The position numbers were made by a program, and so were the translations under genes. Below are positions 47,851-59,109 of a DNA stretch of 64,000 bases, piece after piece. Each line of letters opens with the position of its first letter. The stretch's first letter is position 1. The stretch lies in assembly GCA_900618425.1 (NCBI GenBank), contig UZAN01039713.1, positions 32,399 to 96,398 on the forward strand, read 5' to 3'. Origin of the DNA: Echinostoma caproni. Its lineage: Eukaryota > Platyhelminthes > Trematoda > Plagiorchiida > Echinostomatidae. The notes under the pieces are model-generated. The model had not been told where the DNA came from. It worked only from the letters and a program-made list of their open reading frames with translations, and ran no database searches.

Positions 47851-49379
47851 TCTGGTTCGAGGACGTATGAAGGGTCATTTATAAAGACAAAGAAAAAACG
47901 TAGGCCTACTGCAGATCCCTGTGGAACCCCACGGTTAGCATCTATTGCATCGAAAGGTGAATCGGAAACATGAATTGACATGTTACGTAGGCGAAGAAAT
48001 CCCTCGATCCAACCACGTACGAGTTCACGGATTCCACAGTTTTATCGCTTTCGTATCAATATTTAATAATTTACCCTATGCAGTGCTACTCCTTTACCTT
48101 AGTCTATAGCATGAGTCCAATCATATCTAGCCGAAATCACGTTAGTTGCGAATGAACGATTTTTTCGAAGCCAAAGTTGGGCTGGAGATAGTAAGCCATT
48201 ATTCTCTTGATGATTCATTACAGAATCTACAACATTAGATTCCATCACTTTGGACAACCCTGGAGGGAGAGTGAAGGTCAGTAGTTGGTAGAGTTACTAC
48301 CACCTCCACCTTTTTAATTGGTGGAATGACACCTTTTTTTACACATCTGAGGAAGTACAGTGTATTTAAACAATTTTCGTTAGAGTTTACTTAGAAGAAC
48401 GTCATGATGATCAACTTTGGGCAATGAAGTCAACCATAATTAGAACGTAGGTGAAATTCAATGACAAAAAGACACTGTTTGCAACAAAGTCTCGTTTGAT
48501 GAACCTGTTGACGAAGGAGGGCGATAAACTACACCGATGAGCCCGATATCATGCTGCGTTAGCTTCATTTTACACCATAACGCAGCTGAAAGCAGCAAAT
48601 GGCCACTCAGACGGCTTACACTGCAAGCTACTATGATAATGGAACAACACGCTCCCATCTCGTGTTGGAAGATCACGTCTAAATAGCTCCATGTCTGGTA
48701 ATCGCAGCTTGGGGTATAACATGTCTGTAGTCAACCAGGGTTTGGTAACAGCAATGAGATTCCACCAAACGGGCCGACAATGTTGTTCCCTTTCGGAGAC
48801 TTATTGATAAATCCCTCAGAGTTTGTATAGAAATAGTTCAGTCGTTGTCGGTGCAGAAATCCCTTGAAGTTTAGAGGCGTCATTTGACCGACCTCCTCGT
48901 CGTCGACCGACAGACATTTTTGCCGTAGGCGTTTTTTAGATTTGTTCCGATGGGGTCGAATTGTAGCATGAAGTTTGTAGTGTTTCACGTACAATGTTAT
49001 TGACAGTTTTGACAGGTGGACCATTTTTCGGTCCTGAATTCAGTATTGGGCTTAGGCGTAACTTCTTGTGTTCTATTGTGCAGTGCTCATATCATGATTG
49101 GAGAATTGTGCTTGCCATTTTTGGTGTCCAAGAGTTACTTTAATATTTGGAGGCCATCTCCGCGACAGTTTGGAGAACGCAGAAGGCGTTTAGTGGGCGG
49201 GGTAGAGAAGTTGTGGCAGTCTAACAATTTTTGAATGAAGCGTCATTCGTTGAAATTATTTTTGGACAGTTAGATTGATCAGATTTGGGGAGCTGTAACA
49301 CTCCGTTTATGAGAATCGCCCGCGAGTTGTCTGCATCGCGTGCACCGTGAGGATCATTTAGTCTGTGTACACTCCAAGT

Positions 49380-50021
49380 CTATGGTCTGTGCGATAAAAT
49401 TATGGTCTTGCTATACCCATCTGCAACGAGAAAACTAGAAAGAACATTTTCATGGTCTTCTTCACTGGCTAGCGTCACACGAAGTAACCTGGGTTTTCTG
49501 GTGTGTGATGGTGTCGGTTGGTGCCAGAAATGTATGAGGCCCACCAGTTTGCCTTTAACACCCATTTGGGCACATGCATCTGTCCAGTGACCCACCTCGT
49601 CTTGTTGCCTCTCTCTCAATGATTGCATTGTGGTTTCTGGGAGATTTGTACTAATTACCGTGAGTGCAAAGTTGTCAACTACTCTCTTGTTTATTTATGA
49701 TGATGTAGCAGCTTGCGACTGATGTTTAGGTGGCGGTACCTTTACTACAGATACCAAAACTTAGACCGTCGGTTTCCTTTTGGCTGTTGGAGGGAAGGAT
49801 GCGTGCTACCTCTTGATTTGCTTTATAAAAAGCGTACCTAGTAGGTTTTGACGGCCTTTGGTTTGGGCTTTTAAAATGATCTGGGAGTTGAGGGCGTTTA
49901 ATTTCTCTTGGAGAGAAGCAATTTGTTCTTTTAACTTGTCCCCGACGGCTGATAATAGGTTTTCAAATCTATGTGTGACATTCGTTATGCATTTTTTAAT
50001 GGGCAGCTTGGAGCAGTTCAT
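49380..50021 (-). pseudogene. ORF1 remnants of element 2 (coiled coil plus RNA-binding-like part)
   Basis: The upstream segment (50021-49806) carries heptad-like spacing in LKEQIASLQEKLNALNSQI, expected of a trimerising or dimerising LINE ORF1 coiled coil. The downstream segment (49628-49380) has the PRLLRVTLASEEDHENVL pattern typical of the strand-helix core of ORF1 RNA-recognition domains, and the next 90 nt keep a TWSVHRLND-like basic motif in a shifted frame. The two segments are separated by stops. Confidence 0.65.
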
Positions 50022-50084
50022 ACAGAACCCGAAATAATCTGTCTGTGAGACTAAGAGTTGTCCCCGTTTTGCCTACAGTTTAGC

Positions 50085-50760
50085 ATACTAGGGATTAAAG
50101 GGTCCCATACAGTTTCCTTATGAGATCCCGGTCTTGATTTCTCTTCCACACTTCAATGCACGGCATAGTCCTGGTCCTGTTGTCATTCCTTGAGCGGCAC
50201 TTGGGCTATTGAGAATCGCTCCATGCATAAAAATAGAAACCTGTGAGTGCTGGTAACTGGTTTATCTGGTTTATCTGTATATACCTTCACCTAATTTGTC
50301 AACGGCCTTCAGAGTATCTCTTTGACCAAATATGGATTTAATATTTGAATAACCAGCCAATATTAGAGTAGTTCTGTTTCATTACTGTATTCACTTCCAA
50401 GAGCGTGTGCAGCAGTGTGAAACTTCATGTCCTCAAGAATAGATTAGTTTTATATAGCAATCGGTCTATTCGTGTTCATTCTTCATCCCCTCTTAAGGTC
50501 AGTGGTATTCTTGTTTTGGGTTTGACCTCATGCTTGTTGCATGACGGTGTTAGATATATATATTTATATAAGTATATAATGTGCATGGGGAATCAATATA
50601 GTTATATGAAAACCACTTCCAGTACATTTCGAGCAACATGTCTTACTTTTATTATGAATATTATAATGGATAGTTAAACCGATGCTGCGAAAATTCGAAT
50701 GTTACTGAAATTTGCAGTTGAATTAACTCAGATTCATCACCAATACCGTTATTTGTTTTT
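50085..50760. other. Tract without a supportable gene
   Basis: AT-rich, with a short TATATATATTTATATAAG stretch near 50553. No repeat or gene was recognised. Confidence 0.45.
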
Positions 50761-50762
50761 AG

Positions 50763-50799
50763 ATTATGAACGGAGAAAGTCTTTTTCATGCACACAAAG
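50763..50799 (+). CDS. Candidate 37-nt micro-exon with consensus splice sites
   Basis: CCGTTATTTGTTTTTAG precedes and ACACAAAG|GTGAGTATA follows this 37-nt island; both are close to the animal consensus. Phase 0 reads 12 codons (IMNGESLFHAHK) with one base carried out, and a second frame is also open. In phase 0 it joins 41101-41200 to 55088-55215. A 27-nt island at 52094-52120 (TATCTTCGACCAG acceptor, CACAG|GTAATG donor) could be included without altering phase. Confidence 0.33.
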
Positions 50800-52390
50800 G
50801 TGAGTATATGAGAATTAGATGAATACTTCCACGGATATCTGATTTACAACTGATTTACAACAATTAACTTTGAATAATTTTGTGATACTCTATAAACGTT
50901 TGACAAAGCGAATATAGTGCTAACCAAACTTCGATTTTCATTAAATACATCGCAGGGAATTGAGATCAGGCCTCTTGATCTATGGTTTAGCTAATGTGGG
51001 TGCCCACCGATAATGACTTTGCCGCTCGGTTCACGTGAGTAGAAACACGCATGCACTTGGACAATCACGGTTGATGTCACAAACAGCAATTCATCATTAT
51101 TTATGCATTAAGATTTGGAGGAAATCTGATCGCGGCGGTGTTAACGGGCGATTGAATTGCGGCAATCAACACTGAAATGACTACTCCAGATGGAGAATCA
51201 TATTTTGAAACGAATTACCATGCACTATTAGCACGTGACACGTAGCTACGTTGTTTTTCGCTGTCGTTTCCCTCGATGAATATTCTCTCAGGATACATGC
51301 AATGTGTTAAAGTTTCTCTTTATCCCACCCAAAGTTACTCTCATGAACTGTAGCATTGTATTTAAAAAACGTAACCGCCCAGATTTCGCGTGATAGAAAA
51401 CCATATAGGTTCGTTCGACTTCCGTAAACTGACGAAATATAACGAGTTTATCACGGAGCACAAGCTGGTCTTAATCGCAGGAGCGCTTTCATTACGCCCG
51501 GTGTTGACTGCTCTTTCACATTTACCTATCCAGAAAACCAACCGGGAGTAACCCATAGTAACGTTACTTACTAGACAGCTTTCAGAAAATTTTATTCAGC
51601 ATAAGGAAATAAAACAGGTTGGTTTGAACTTAATTTGAATTTAGGTGACGTAATGTTTGGTATAGTTATCTGTGGAATAAAGGAAGATGTACGGATTGCT
51701 TGTAGTACCTGCTTCTCGTTCTTTGAAATATCCTTCGCTCACATTTATCACCATTTGAGTTTGCGTGACGTGGAGTGTCGGGATAAAAGTTGTGATCGAA
51801 AGTAACATGTCAGAATTTAAAAAAAAATGTTTGCTCAAAGCACCATGAAATTTCCTTCTTTCCAATAAATTTCTTTCAACCATCAAAAATGTACAATACC
51901 TGTTGGAGTGTAATGCTGCTGCGTAGTATGCTAAATAAAAGGAATGCACATCTAACAGTGGGCTGTTCCGTCAACTGTCCTGTGTGCATGTGGGAATGCA
52001 GAGAACTCGTTCCAAATGAGATATTTTGTTGTATGAACGTCAATTTACCGATACCCTCACCGTTATTCATACTAAACAATTATCTTCGACCAGGCGCCGC
52101 CTTGTGCAATTATAACACAGGTAATGTAACTATTGACCTGTTACAGTTGACCATGAGGCTTGATGCTCGTCGCTAAACCGTGTAGTAATGTCACCATATC
52201 CAAACCGAATGAAACATTCAAAAGTTTTGAAGTCTCGGGGCAAGTTAATCGAGAGCCACATAAATTTGATGACCAATTTCCTGACTTATGCCAGTTTTGA
52301 CTTTAGCCGTTGCTCCGCTCACTACCACGCCTTATTTAGTGAAGCCTTATATGGTCTACCACTCCAAGTTTCAGTATCATGGGTGCCGGC
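50800..52390. other. Mostly featureless tract with one tRNA-like stretch
   Basis: A minus-strand tRNA-like pattern (TTAGCTAAACCATAGATC followed by GATCTCAATTCC) lies near 50955-51000. The optional 27-nt exon-like island at 52094-52120 is discussed under 50763. Otherwise nothing was recognised. Confidence 0.35.
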
Positions 52391-52399
52391 TTTCTCACA

Positions 52400-54540
52400 A
52401 CCTAAACATGACAAGACAAAATCACGTGCGCTTCCGTCTCGCACTGGCTCCGCGCATTCGCATCGGAATTAAGCACTCATCACCCTCACTAACGTTCGCG
52501 GAATGAACTGGAATATTGATTCTGTACACCATTTCCCCACTGTTCTTCTCCGCTCGCCCCTTTTTGACCGAAACACGAATCTCGTCTCGTCAGACACTAC
52601 GCAACTTCAAATCCCCAACTACACTTTTCATTCCTCCTTTTCTCCCAAAGCTGTTGTCTCCTCCTTTATTCACCAATCAATCGCTGCATCCAGCATACCA
52701 AATCTTGACTTTCCCTATAGTGAAATTCAGATGCTGTGGCTGAACTTCCGATTTCTTTCCTTTAATCATTATTTTTGTGTTCTATATCGTTCCCTCAATA
52801 GTTTTGACTCTCCCATCTTTGGTTTTCTATCTTAGAAAATTGAACACCTGTTAGTAACCGATCCCAGCTGCCATGTGACCATCTTGGGATATCTTAACGT
52901 TCATAATCAGGACTGGTAGACACATTCATATGCTACTTCTCCTTTTGGGCACGAAGCGGACCACGTCGCTACGGTTGAAAACCGGAGCCAGGTAGTCGAC
53001 CCATGTACACTTGTCTCTGATTGTGCTCACCAGCGATCTCACTACGGTCCCTTCTTTCTTATGGAATATCGGTAAATTCCCTCCTCTTGACTCATCGGAT
53101 CACTCTATGTTTTCTTCTTCTATTACATTTTCAAACCTCAAGCCACCATCCACATCGAGACACATTATGGCGCTACAACTCAGCCAGCTGGTTTCCGTGA
53201 TTTCCTAACTGCTTATCCGTAGAACGATTGGTTTTCCGTTCGAATGTTTCCCAATCTGTTTCCAACTTCACCGACATTATTATTCGAAATATGCATCTTT
53301 TTATTCCGCAAGTTTCCAAACCAGGGAAACCAATATCCCCCTAGTGGTTTGGCCATGCGTGTGACCGTGCTGAACGCCTAAAACTTTCAGCCTTTCACCA
53401 CTGACGCCGCTCGCTGACTCACACCATCACTTCGTCTAAGCCATGAACGGAGGCTTGACGACTATTCAGAGAACCGAGGAACGCTTTGTTCGCCGTAAAG
53501 CATCTGTACTTTCTAACTATCATCTCTGACCAGCTGCGCACTGTCCTTGAAATTGAAGGACGACTGGGTGACCGCCAGTATGGCTCCCGGCAGCGTCGTT
53601 CCACCGGTGAACTGCTGGCTGCTGTCTCACAATCCTCGTCAGCTTCCCTCGATAAGCACGAAGAAACACATTTGGTCACGCTAGACATCTCAAAGGCCTT
53701 TGACCGAGTTTGGCATGAAGGTCTGCTGGCAAAACGAACCATGTTCGTGTTCCCTCCGGCGCTCGCAACGGGAATATCAAGATTCCTCAGTAAGGGAACC
53801 ACCTCCGTGCTAGTTGTTGGGATTCTGTCTGTCATTCCTTGTGAATTCTGATGTTCCCCAAGGTACAGTAACTGCGCCCACCCTCTTCTTTCCATTCCTC
53901 AATGATCTCATTTCAAAAACTCTGAACTAGATCCATTATTTTGCCGATAACGCCATCTTCCACTGCTACCTCTGCTACCGCACTGCTCGATAAGCCCACA
54001 CAAACATTGATGGTGATCGTAGTGCAGTTAATGTATCACAGGACTTCGATCTCGAACACATCTACTTCTGGAGCATTACAAACCACTTTTCATTTAATAG
54101 TTATAGGACCTTTCTTCTTTGGATTTCTTTAAAGCACCATTTGCTCTGCACCCATTTATCTTTACATTCCACACTGTTTTCCTTCTTAGGTTACATATAC
54201 CTTCTGCTTTATGCTTGCTTCTCTTGCTGCGCGCAGGGTTTGATTTCTATTTCGAGCGAAACGTTTTTTCACCCCAGGTCTTCTTCTTCTACTGTACAAA
54301 GCTCAAATTCACCCTGATCTTGAATACTGCAGTTCCTCTTCCTGCGACTTTTATCCGCCAATCCCGTCCACAGGCATCTAGCCATCCTTATTACATTGCT
54401 GTTCTTCGGTATCGTACTTTTCTGCTCTAATCTTCTTTTTCCTCGAACTGCCAAGCTGAGGAACACTCCCATTTTCTGTTTATCTCCCAACAAACAACCC
54501 TACACTCTTTAAATGCTGAATCAATAAACTGGATCTTACG
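52400..54540 (+). mobile_element. Jockey-like non-LTR retrotransposon remnant (element 3)
   Basis: Plus-strand motifs occur in the order of a Jockey ORF2: an endonuclease start (LTNVRGMNWNIDSVHHF near 52490), EIQMLWLNFRFLS..YFCVLYRS near 52735-52790, ILGYLNVHNQDW (52881-52916) where GDFN is expected, and reverse transcriptase blocks LGDRQYGSRQRRSTGELL, HLVTLDISKAFDRVWHEGL (in 53486-53851), VPQGTVTAPTLF (from 53853), IHYFADNAIF (FADN at 53940-53951 instead of FADD), NVFSPQVFF near 54270, and the C-terminal LFPRTAKLRN (54435-54464). Stops and frameshifts recur. It is 5'-truncated, with an internal deletion after the thumb. The sense strand is strikingly C/T-rich. Confidence 0.88.
53486..53851 (+). 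pseudogene. Reverse transcriptase core of element 3
   Basis: This is the longest intact piece of element 3 (121 codons). Residues 27-43 give the conserved LGDRQYGSRQRRSTGEL block before motif A, and residues 63-78 give HLVTLDISKAFDRVWH, with metal-binding Asp67 and Asp73 conserved as in Jockey and related LINE enzymes. The FLSKGTTSVLVVG part precedes the GVPQGS motif, which follows in another frame. The long frame on the opposite strand (53895-53419) is a shadow of this one. Confidence 0.85.
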
Positions 54541-55087
54541 TGAGTGTTTCCCTACTCTCCCTTTGCAGTATACCAATTCTCCTTGGGAATTTCCACTTTT
54601 ATTGTAATTCAGTGTGTAATAAAAAGTAAAGTGGCGCTTCCATGTGAGTATAAGCCCAACTTGCTGTATGAGTAAAAGAATTCCCCCATCAGAAAACAAA
54701 CTATAAAAAAAGCGGATCATACCGAAGCAACACGATGGTTGACGTCGATGGTATCTGAGAAAAGTTACGACTTTAAAGATAGAAGACAGTCCGGGAGGAT
54801 GAGCTGTATTTTTTCACTCCGCCGTTTAGTAAATAAGGGTAAAATTTGAAATGCAGCTGAGGCCATCAGATATGAAGCCGCCATTGGATGCTCAACAAAA
54901 GAGATCACGTGTCGATTTCACTAACAAACTTAAACCCTGTCACCCTTCCATTTATCGATGGATTTATCTCACTGGTGGTTAATGAGCGACGCAGGAGATA
55001 GAGATAGCTGCCCTGCTAAACTATTTTTCCAATTTATTTTGTCTCATCCGTAAAACGAACGAATATTCATCCCGCCTAATGATTTAG

Positions 55088-55215
55088 AAAGGATGTTAAT
55101 ACCGAGTGCCTTGTTTTTAACTCCTGGCAATGCCAATCTGGATATCCCAAAGCTTCATGCATTGATGAATCACTTGTTCGATAACTATCGTACTCAAAAT
55201 GCATTCATACCTACC
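55088..55215 (+). CDS. Candidate exon of an unrecognised host gene
   Basis: The acceptor TTCATCCCGCCTAATGATTTAG is followed by 128 nt in which only the frame taking in one base stays open: 42 codons, beginning RMLIPSALFLTPGNANLD, with KLHALMNHLFDNYRTQN further on, ending FIPT. The composition is convincingly coding. A GTATAA donor at 55216 leaves in phase 0, matching 55938. If that donor is not used, the frame ends at a TAA at 55219-55221, and this would be a terminal exon (AATAAA occurs near 55550). It follows element 3 by about 550 bp. Confidence 0.42.
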
Positions 55216-55937
55216 GTATAAAGGTAATTATTCCATCTCGCTTGATGGCGATCACACAAAGCGTTAGATCTCATTTGAATATTTAATTTCACTTTTATGG
55301 TGTTTATGGATGTACCAAGCACAATGTCCAATTCATGTAGTTGCCACCCGGGAATTGGGATTCGAATTTAACCAAAAACGCTCCTTTCGGTTAGAAACAA
55401 GGAAGAGTTATTCATCTCGACACTTGCATCATGTTTGTGACTAGCTTTACAGTTTAATTCTAATCACGTTGTCTTGGAGATGTTCTTATTTTACAACTGA
55501 TGCTCCAGTAACCGTCGTCGAAGTCTTATATTTTATTGTCAGTCGACTAATAAATAGAAATATATACCTGCATATTATAAATTGCCCTTGGTGTTTACGT
55601 TTTGCATGAACGTTCGGTTAGGTTGCTTGTCTTGAAATTTATCTTACCGCTTCATGAACCGTAAAATGTTATGTATGCTTGTTGACTAGCAAAACTGGAA
55701 CCGACAGCCACCATTAGAGCATAAACAAATTAGATCGCTTACGTTCTACAATGACATCCATCGTATTGCTAATCAATTAAATGTGGAGAACTACTGACAA
55801 ACGTTTGATCGAGTTAAAAACGAGCATACAAAGCTAAGTTATGGGCTTTAATTGAAGATGTGTACTTTAACCTGCTAGATTAAGGTGACATTTCGAGAGC
55901 TCTTCAAGTAGAGATAACCGGTTGCCTTAATTTGAAG

Positions 55938-56028
55938 ATGTCTGGCCGAAAGTTGACAGAATTACCCATAGCCTGGTCGATGTCTGGTGTGCCTGATCGA
56001 CTGGAAAAAGAAGGGTTTATATATAAAC
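55938..56028 (+). CDS. Candidate 91-nt exon of the same gene
   Basis: The acceptor GGTTGCCTTAATTTGAAG and the donor ATAAAC|GTGAGACA flank 91 nt with GC clearly above the surroundings. The other two frames stop. Phase 0 reads 30 codons, MSGRKLTELPIAWSMSGV then PDRLEKEGFIYK, with one base carried out. The first codon is an ATG, so it could even be a first coding exon. The output phase matches 57057. Protein family not recognised. Confidence 0.45.
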
Positions 56029-57056
56029 GTGAGACATATTTAATGGTGATTCTATCTCACACGACCGGAATTGAAACTAAAATACAATCCGAACTTAACA
56101 CAAAGTGGCTAAACATAAACTGGTAATGATTTCACAATTTTTGTGCAAATATTCCATTGTGATCACCGTAATAATGAAAAAGATTGTCGAATGTTGAATC
56201 GATGCTCAAATGCTTGCATGATAACAGAAAAGTACCTAATCCATTGTGATGCTTTCTGTGCAATAGTGGGATCATACGTTTAACAAAGTGCTCAATTGTT
56301 CTGGTGTATTGTATCTGACACTATGGTTTCAGTCGATAAAATTAAATCACTAACGTGAATTGAAAAATATTATAAAAAGTACAAATATCATTTTATTCAT
56401 TGGGGTCCTGTCTGATACGCGTATTTTATACACAATACATAACACAACATCAATGCTGAATAAGCTGAAAAGGTGCATTGCTTGTTGCTTGGCGGAAGCA
56501 TAAGTGGTTTGTGCATGAGACTTTTTCAGTGCAGGTCGATCACTTCGAAATGATGACGAACAATGGTTCAATAAAGGCCAAAATTATCAGCAAACACCAA
56601 CGCGTTTTTTTGTAAAATAGAACGTAGAGCTAATCATTTGACCGGTACAGCCTATGACAACTTGGTAATGCTTCGCTTGGCTGTTCATTCTTTACTCTTA
56701 TTCCATTGAGTTTCCCGTTTTTATAAAGTGGTTACACTGTGAGTTGGCGTAGGGACTTTCAGGGGGTGTACTCTGACATCAGCGTTACATAATGGTTCCC
56801 AACGTCCTGATTGGGCTCAATAAATGAGAAATTTGGCTGCATAGAGAACCTAAAACATATCTAATGATGGAAATCACTGGCGCCCCGGTAGATTGAGCTA
56901 TTTAATCACAAATGAATTGATTCACTCTTTTATTCACTGTATACAATTCAAAACATGGCATTTGATTTCATTTGCTACGGACATCTTATTCTATATTTAT
57001 TCGAATAAGGTGAACACAGAAATCACACACACAGAACGCATCTGCTCTCCTTTCAG

Positions 57057-57138
57057 GTTACATTTTCTTGATAAAATACGCGCAGAAGGTTTGCGTGTAT
57101 GAATCAGTGAAGGGACTGTTGTCGGAAACGCAAGCCTG
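57057..57138 (+). CDS. Candidate 82-nt exon of the same gene
   Basis: A near-ideal acceptor (GCATCTGCTCTCCTTTCAG) and the donor AGCCTG|GTAAGCG flank 82 nt. Two frames stop; the one needing a single carried base, as supplied by 55938-56028, is open for 26 codons: YIFLIKYAQKVCVYE then SVKGLLSETQA, leaving two bases. The next island begins only 52 nt later, and short introns of this size are common in flatworms. Confidence 0.5.
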
Positions 57139-57190
57139 GTAAGCGCAGTCAAAACCAAAACAATTAACTATTTCATTAGTTATTGGTTAG

Positions 57191-57448
57191 GGAGCAAATA
57201 TACATGACAAAAAGCCACACATCCCGGTCTGACAAACTAGTACCGTATCTGGGAAAACGGCGCGAGAGTGCACAGACGTCAAAGGTGTTTTTCCAGTTTG
57301 CGCCACAATATGAAGCCCGATTTCTTTCGGACCGTTTGCGTGACAGAACGGATGGAAATTTGTTATCAATCATTAACATATGTGCAATTAGCAATGTGAC
57401 GACTGAAAAGTTTAGTTGGGTTGTTTTGAGCGATCCTCTGTCACTATG
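57191..57448 (+). CDS. Candidate large exon of the same gene
   Basis: After the acceptor TTAGTTATTGGTTAG, only the frame that takes in two carried bases is open, exactly as 57057-57138 supplies. It stays open for about 86 codons, starting EQIYMTKSHTSRSDKLVPYL, with KVFFQFAPQYEARFLSDRL in the middle and WVVLSDPLSL near the end. The 3' border is uncertain: TATG|GTATTG at 57449 is one choice, AAAG|GTGTTT at 57285 an earlier one. Further 3' acceptor-like sites occur at 57675 and 57789, both leading into open stretches that end in stops, so the gene probably ends within about 0.5 kb. Product unknown. Confidence 0.4.
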
Positions 57449-57849
57449 GTATTGCTCCGGTTGAAATTTGAAACAACAAACCTAGCGCTGCAGTATGAAC
57501 CTCTTCACCGATTTCTCTTCTGTTCTGGTCTGTATTTTTTACGCCGATCTACTATTGGATTGAAAGTACAGTAGCACAAAAATGCTTTCTAATTCATATG
57601 ATGACAAACAAAGTGTTTATTTCATGAAGGATTACTAAAGTATTGTCGGGAATAACATACTTCTGTGTTTCGGTTTTCAGTGGTCTATCGTACATCCGAT
57701 GACAGATGTTTCCTGTTCTCTCAATTAGGAGCCCGCGACGACTATCTTATAGGGGTTTTGGTTTAATGAGTATGTTTCTCTCATTTCAGATACTTTATTG
57801 AACACTGTAACAACCCTTACGGTGTTTTGCATTATTGAATAGCTTGCGA

Positions 57850-59105
57850 GATTTATCTAATAGATGGCACACAGAAAAGGCATGCAAACGTCGGAATAAA
57901 CACTTGGCAGAATGTAGGGAAGTTAAGCGGCTTCGTAAAATGTAACCACGGGGAATAGGAGTCTTTGATTTATTTTTTATTCGGATAAATGCTATAGGCA
58001 CAGTCCCAAATTTGGTAGGCTTTAAAACCCTCCGTCACCCTCTGAAAGGTTTTTCACGGTACGCTATTGATTGGTTGGATTGTTTTAACTGAAAAGTGCA
58101 ATTTGCTATGCTATCACTGACAAATCCTCTGTTTTTCTCGCAACTAATCAATTCTTGATACACTTAATCAACATATGGTAGTAGTAGTAAAAGCCTACGG
58201 AAAGTCTAAGTCAAAGTGAGTGGATTTAATGGAAGTTGGAATGACCTTGAACAGGAATGTGATCCTCAAATTTAACCGAATGCGGTGGTTTACCGCGTCA
58301 ATTAGGAAAATATTGGAATTTATAATTTCTATCAGATGAAATTTACCACCAATTATTCAATCTAAGCGCACTATCATGTCTGTGTTGCAACATAACTCCG
58401 GGACCAGGACTGTGGAACACAACATTCCGTCTTCTAAGTGATTCGGTAATCAGATTATCACTTCTCGAGTGAAAAGAGAACTTAAAACGTTATCAACTCC
58501 AAGAACAATAAATGATTATGATTTGCGAATGGTCACGGGGGGATATACCTTATGAATCAATCTAGAAATTAAACTTTCTATCCAAATATTAATTCGCAGT
58601 AAAATGCAACCCGCAATTTTGAAATGATATTTGAAAGAAAATATCACGTAAATGTCGATTTTGGTTATTAAAGTTACTTTTCCTAAGTAATATATATCCG
58701 TTGGCTATACAGACATGGCGACAGTATTAAATTATGTTATGTAGTTACTACTGGTCAGTTTTTCTGGTGAATACTTTGATGATAATTTGATGATAATACG
58801 TTACAAATGGTTGATTGTTTGTGGTTTTCGACGAGGAACTGCTGTTTAATCCGCAAACGAGTGAAAGGGAATCCTGTCGGAGATGCGCAGACTACTTCTA
58901 TCATGCATGTGTAAATTAGGTATGGGAGGGCTATGCAAACGGTCGTGGTCAACGTTCATAGCATCCAGGTACTGCTCGACAGATTGCATACATGTGATTC
59001 CATGTAGCAGTCTTGTGTGTGAAGGAAAAACGGTTTTGTAAAGTTTTGCCCATTGGACAGACTCAAGAGAGGGATTGTTAGGCTAAAAGTTCTCAATCGT
59101 CCTTA
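57850..59105. other. Tract without a supportable gene
   Basis: AT-rich and without recognised repeats or exon-like islands. Confidence 0.45.
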
Positions 59106-59109
59106 AGGA

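Larger units (their letters stand above)
47500..50080 (-). mobile_element. CR1-like LINE with ORF1 and ORF2, decayed (element 2)
   Basis: On the minus strand the order is a Leu/Lys/Gln coiled coil (50021-49806, with LLSAVGDKLKEQIASLQEKL), an ORF1 RNA-binding-like part (KPRLLRVTLASEEDHENVL in 49628-49380), the ORF2 endonuclease start (YFYTNSEGFINKS near 48850), its core (LIGVVYRPPSST near 48530), then reverse transcriptase blocks: TNYRPSLS near 48290, RGVPQGSAVG (47934-47914), SADDAIIW (about 47846-47824) and FNATKCKVVSLSYS onward to about 47500. Many frameshifts and stops interrupt it, but the catalytic Asp-Asp pair is retained and the last 100 codons or so are uninterrupted. Confidence 0.85.

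Noticed and set aside
53419..53895. 158-codon minus-strand frame
   Set aside because: It is the antisense of the Jockey reverse transcriptase core, whose plus-strand motifs are unmistakable.
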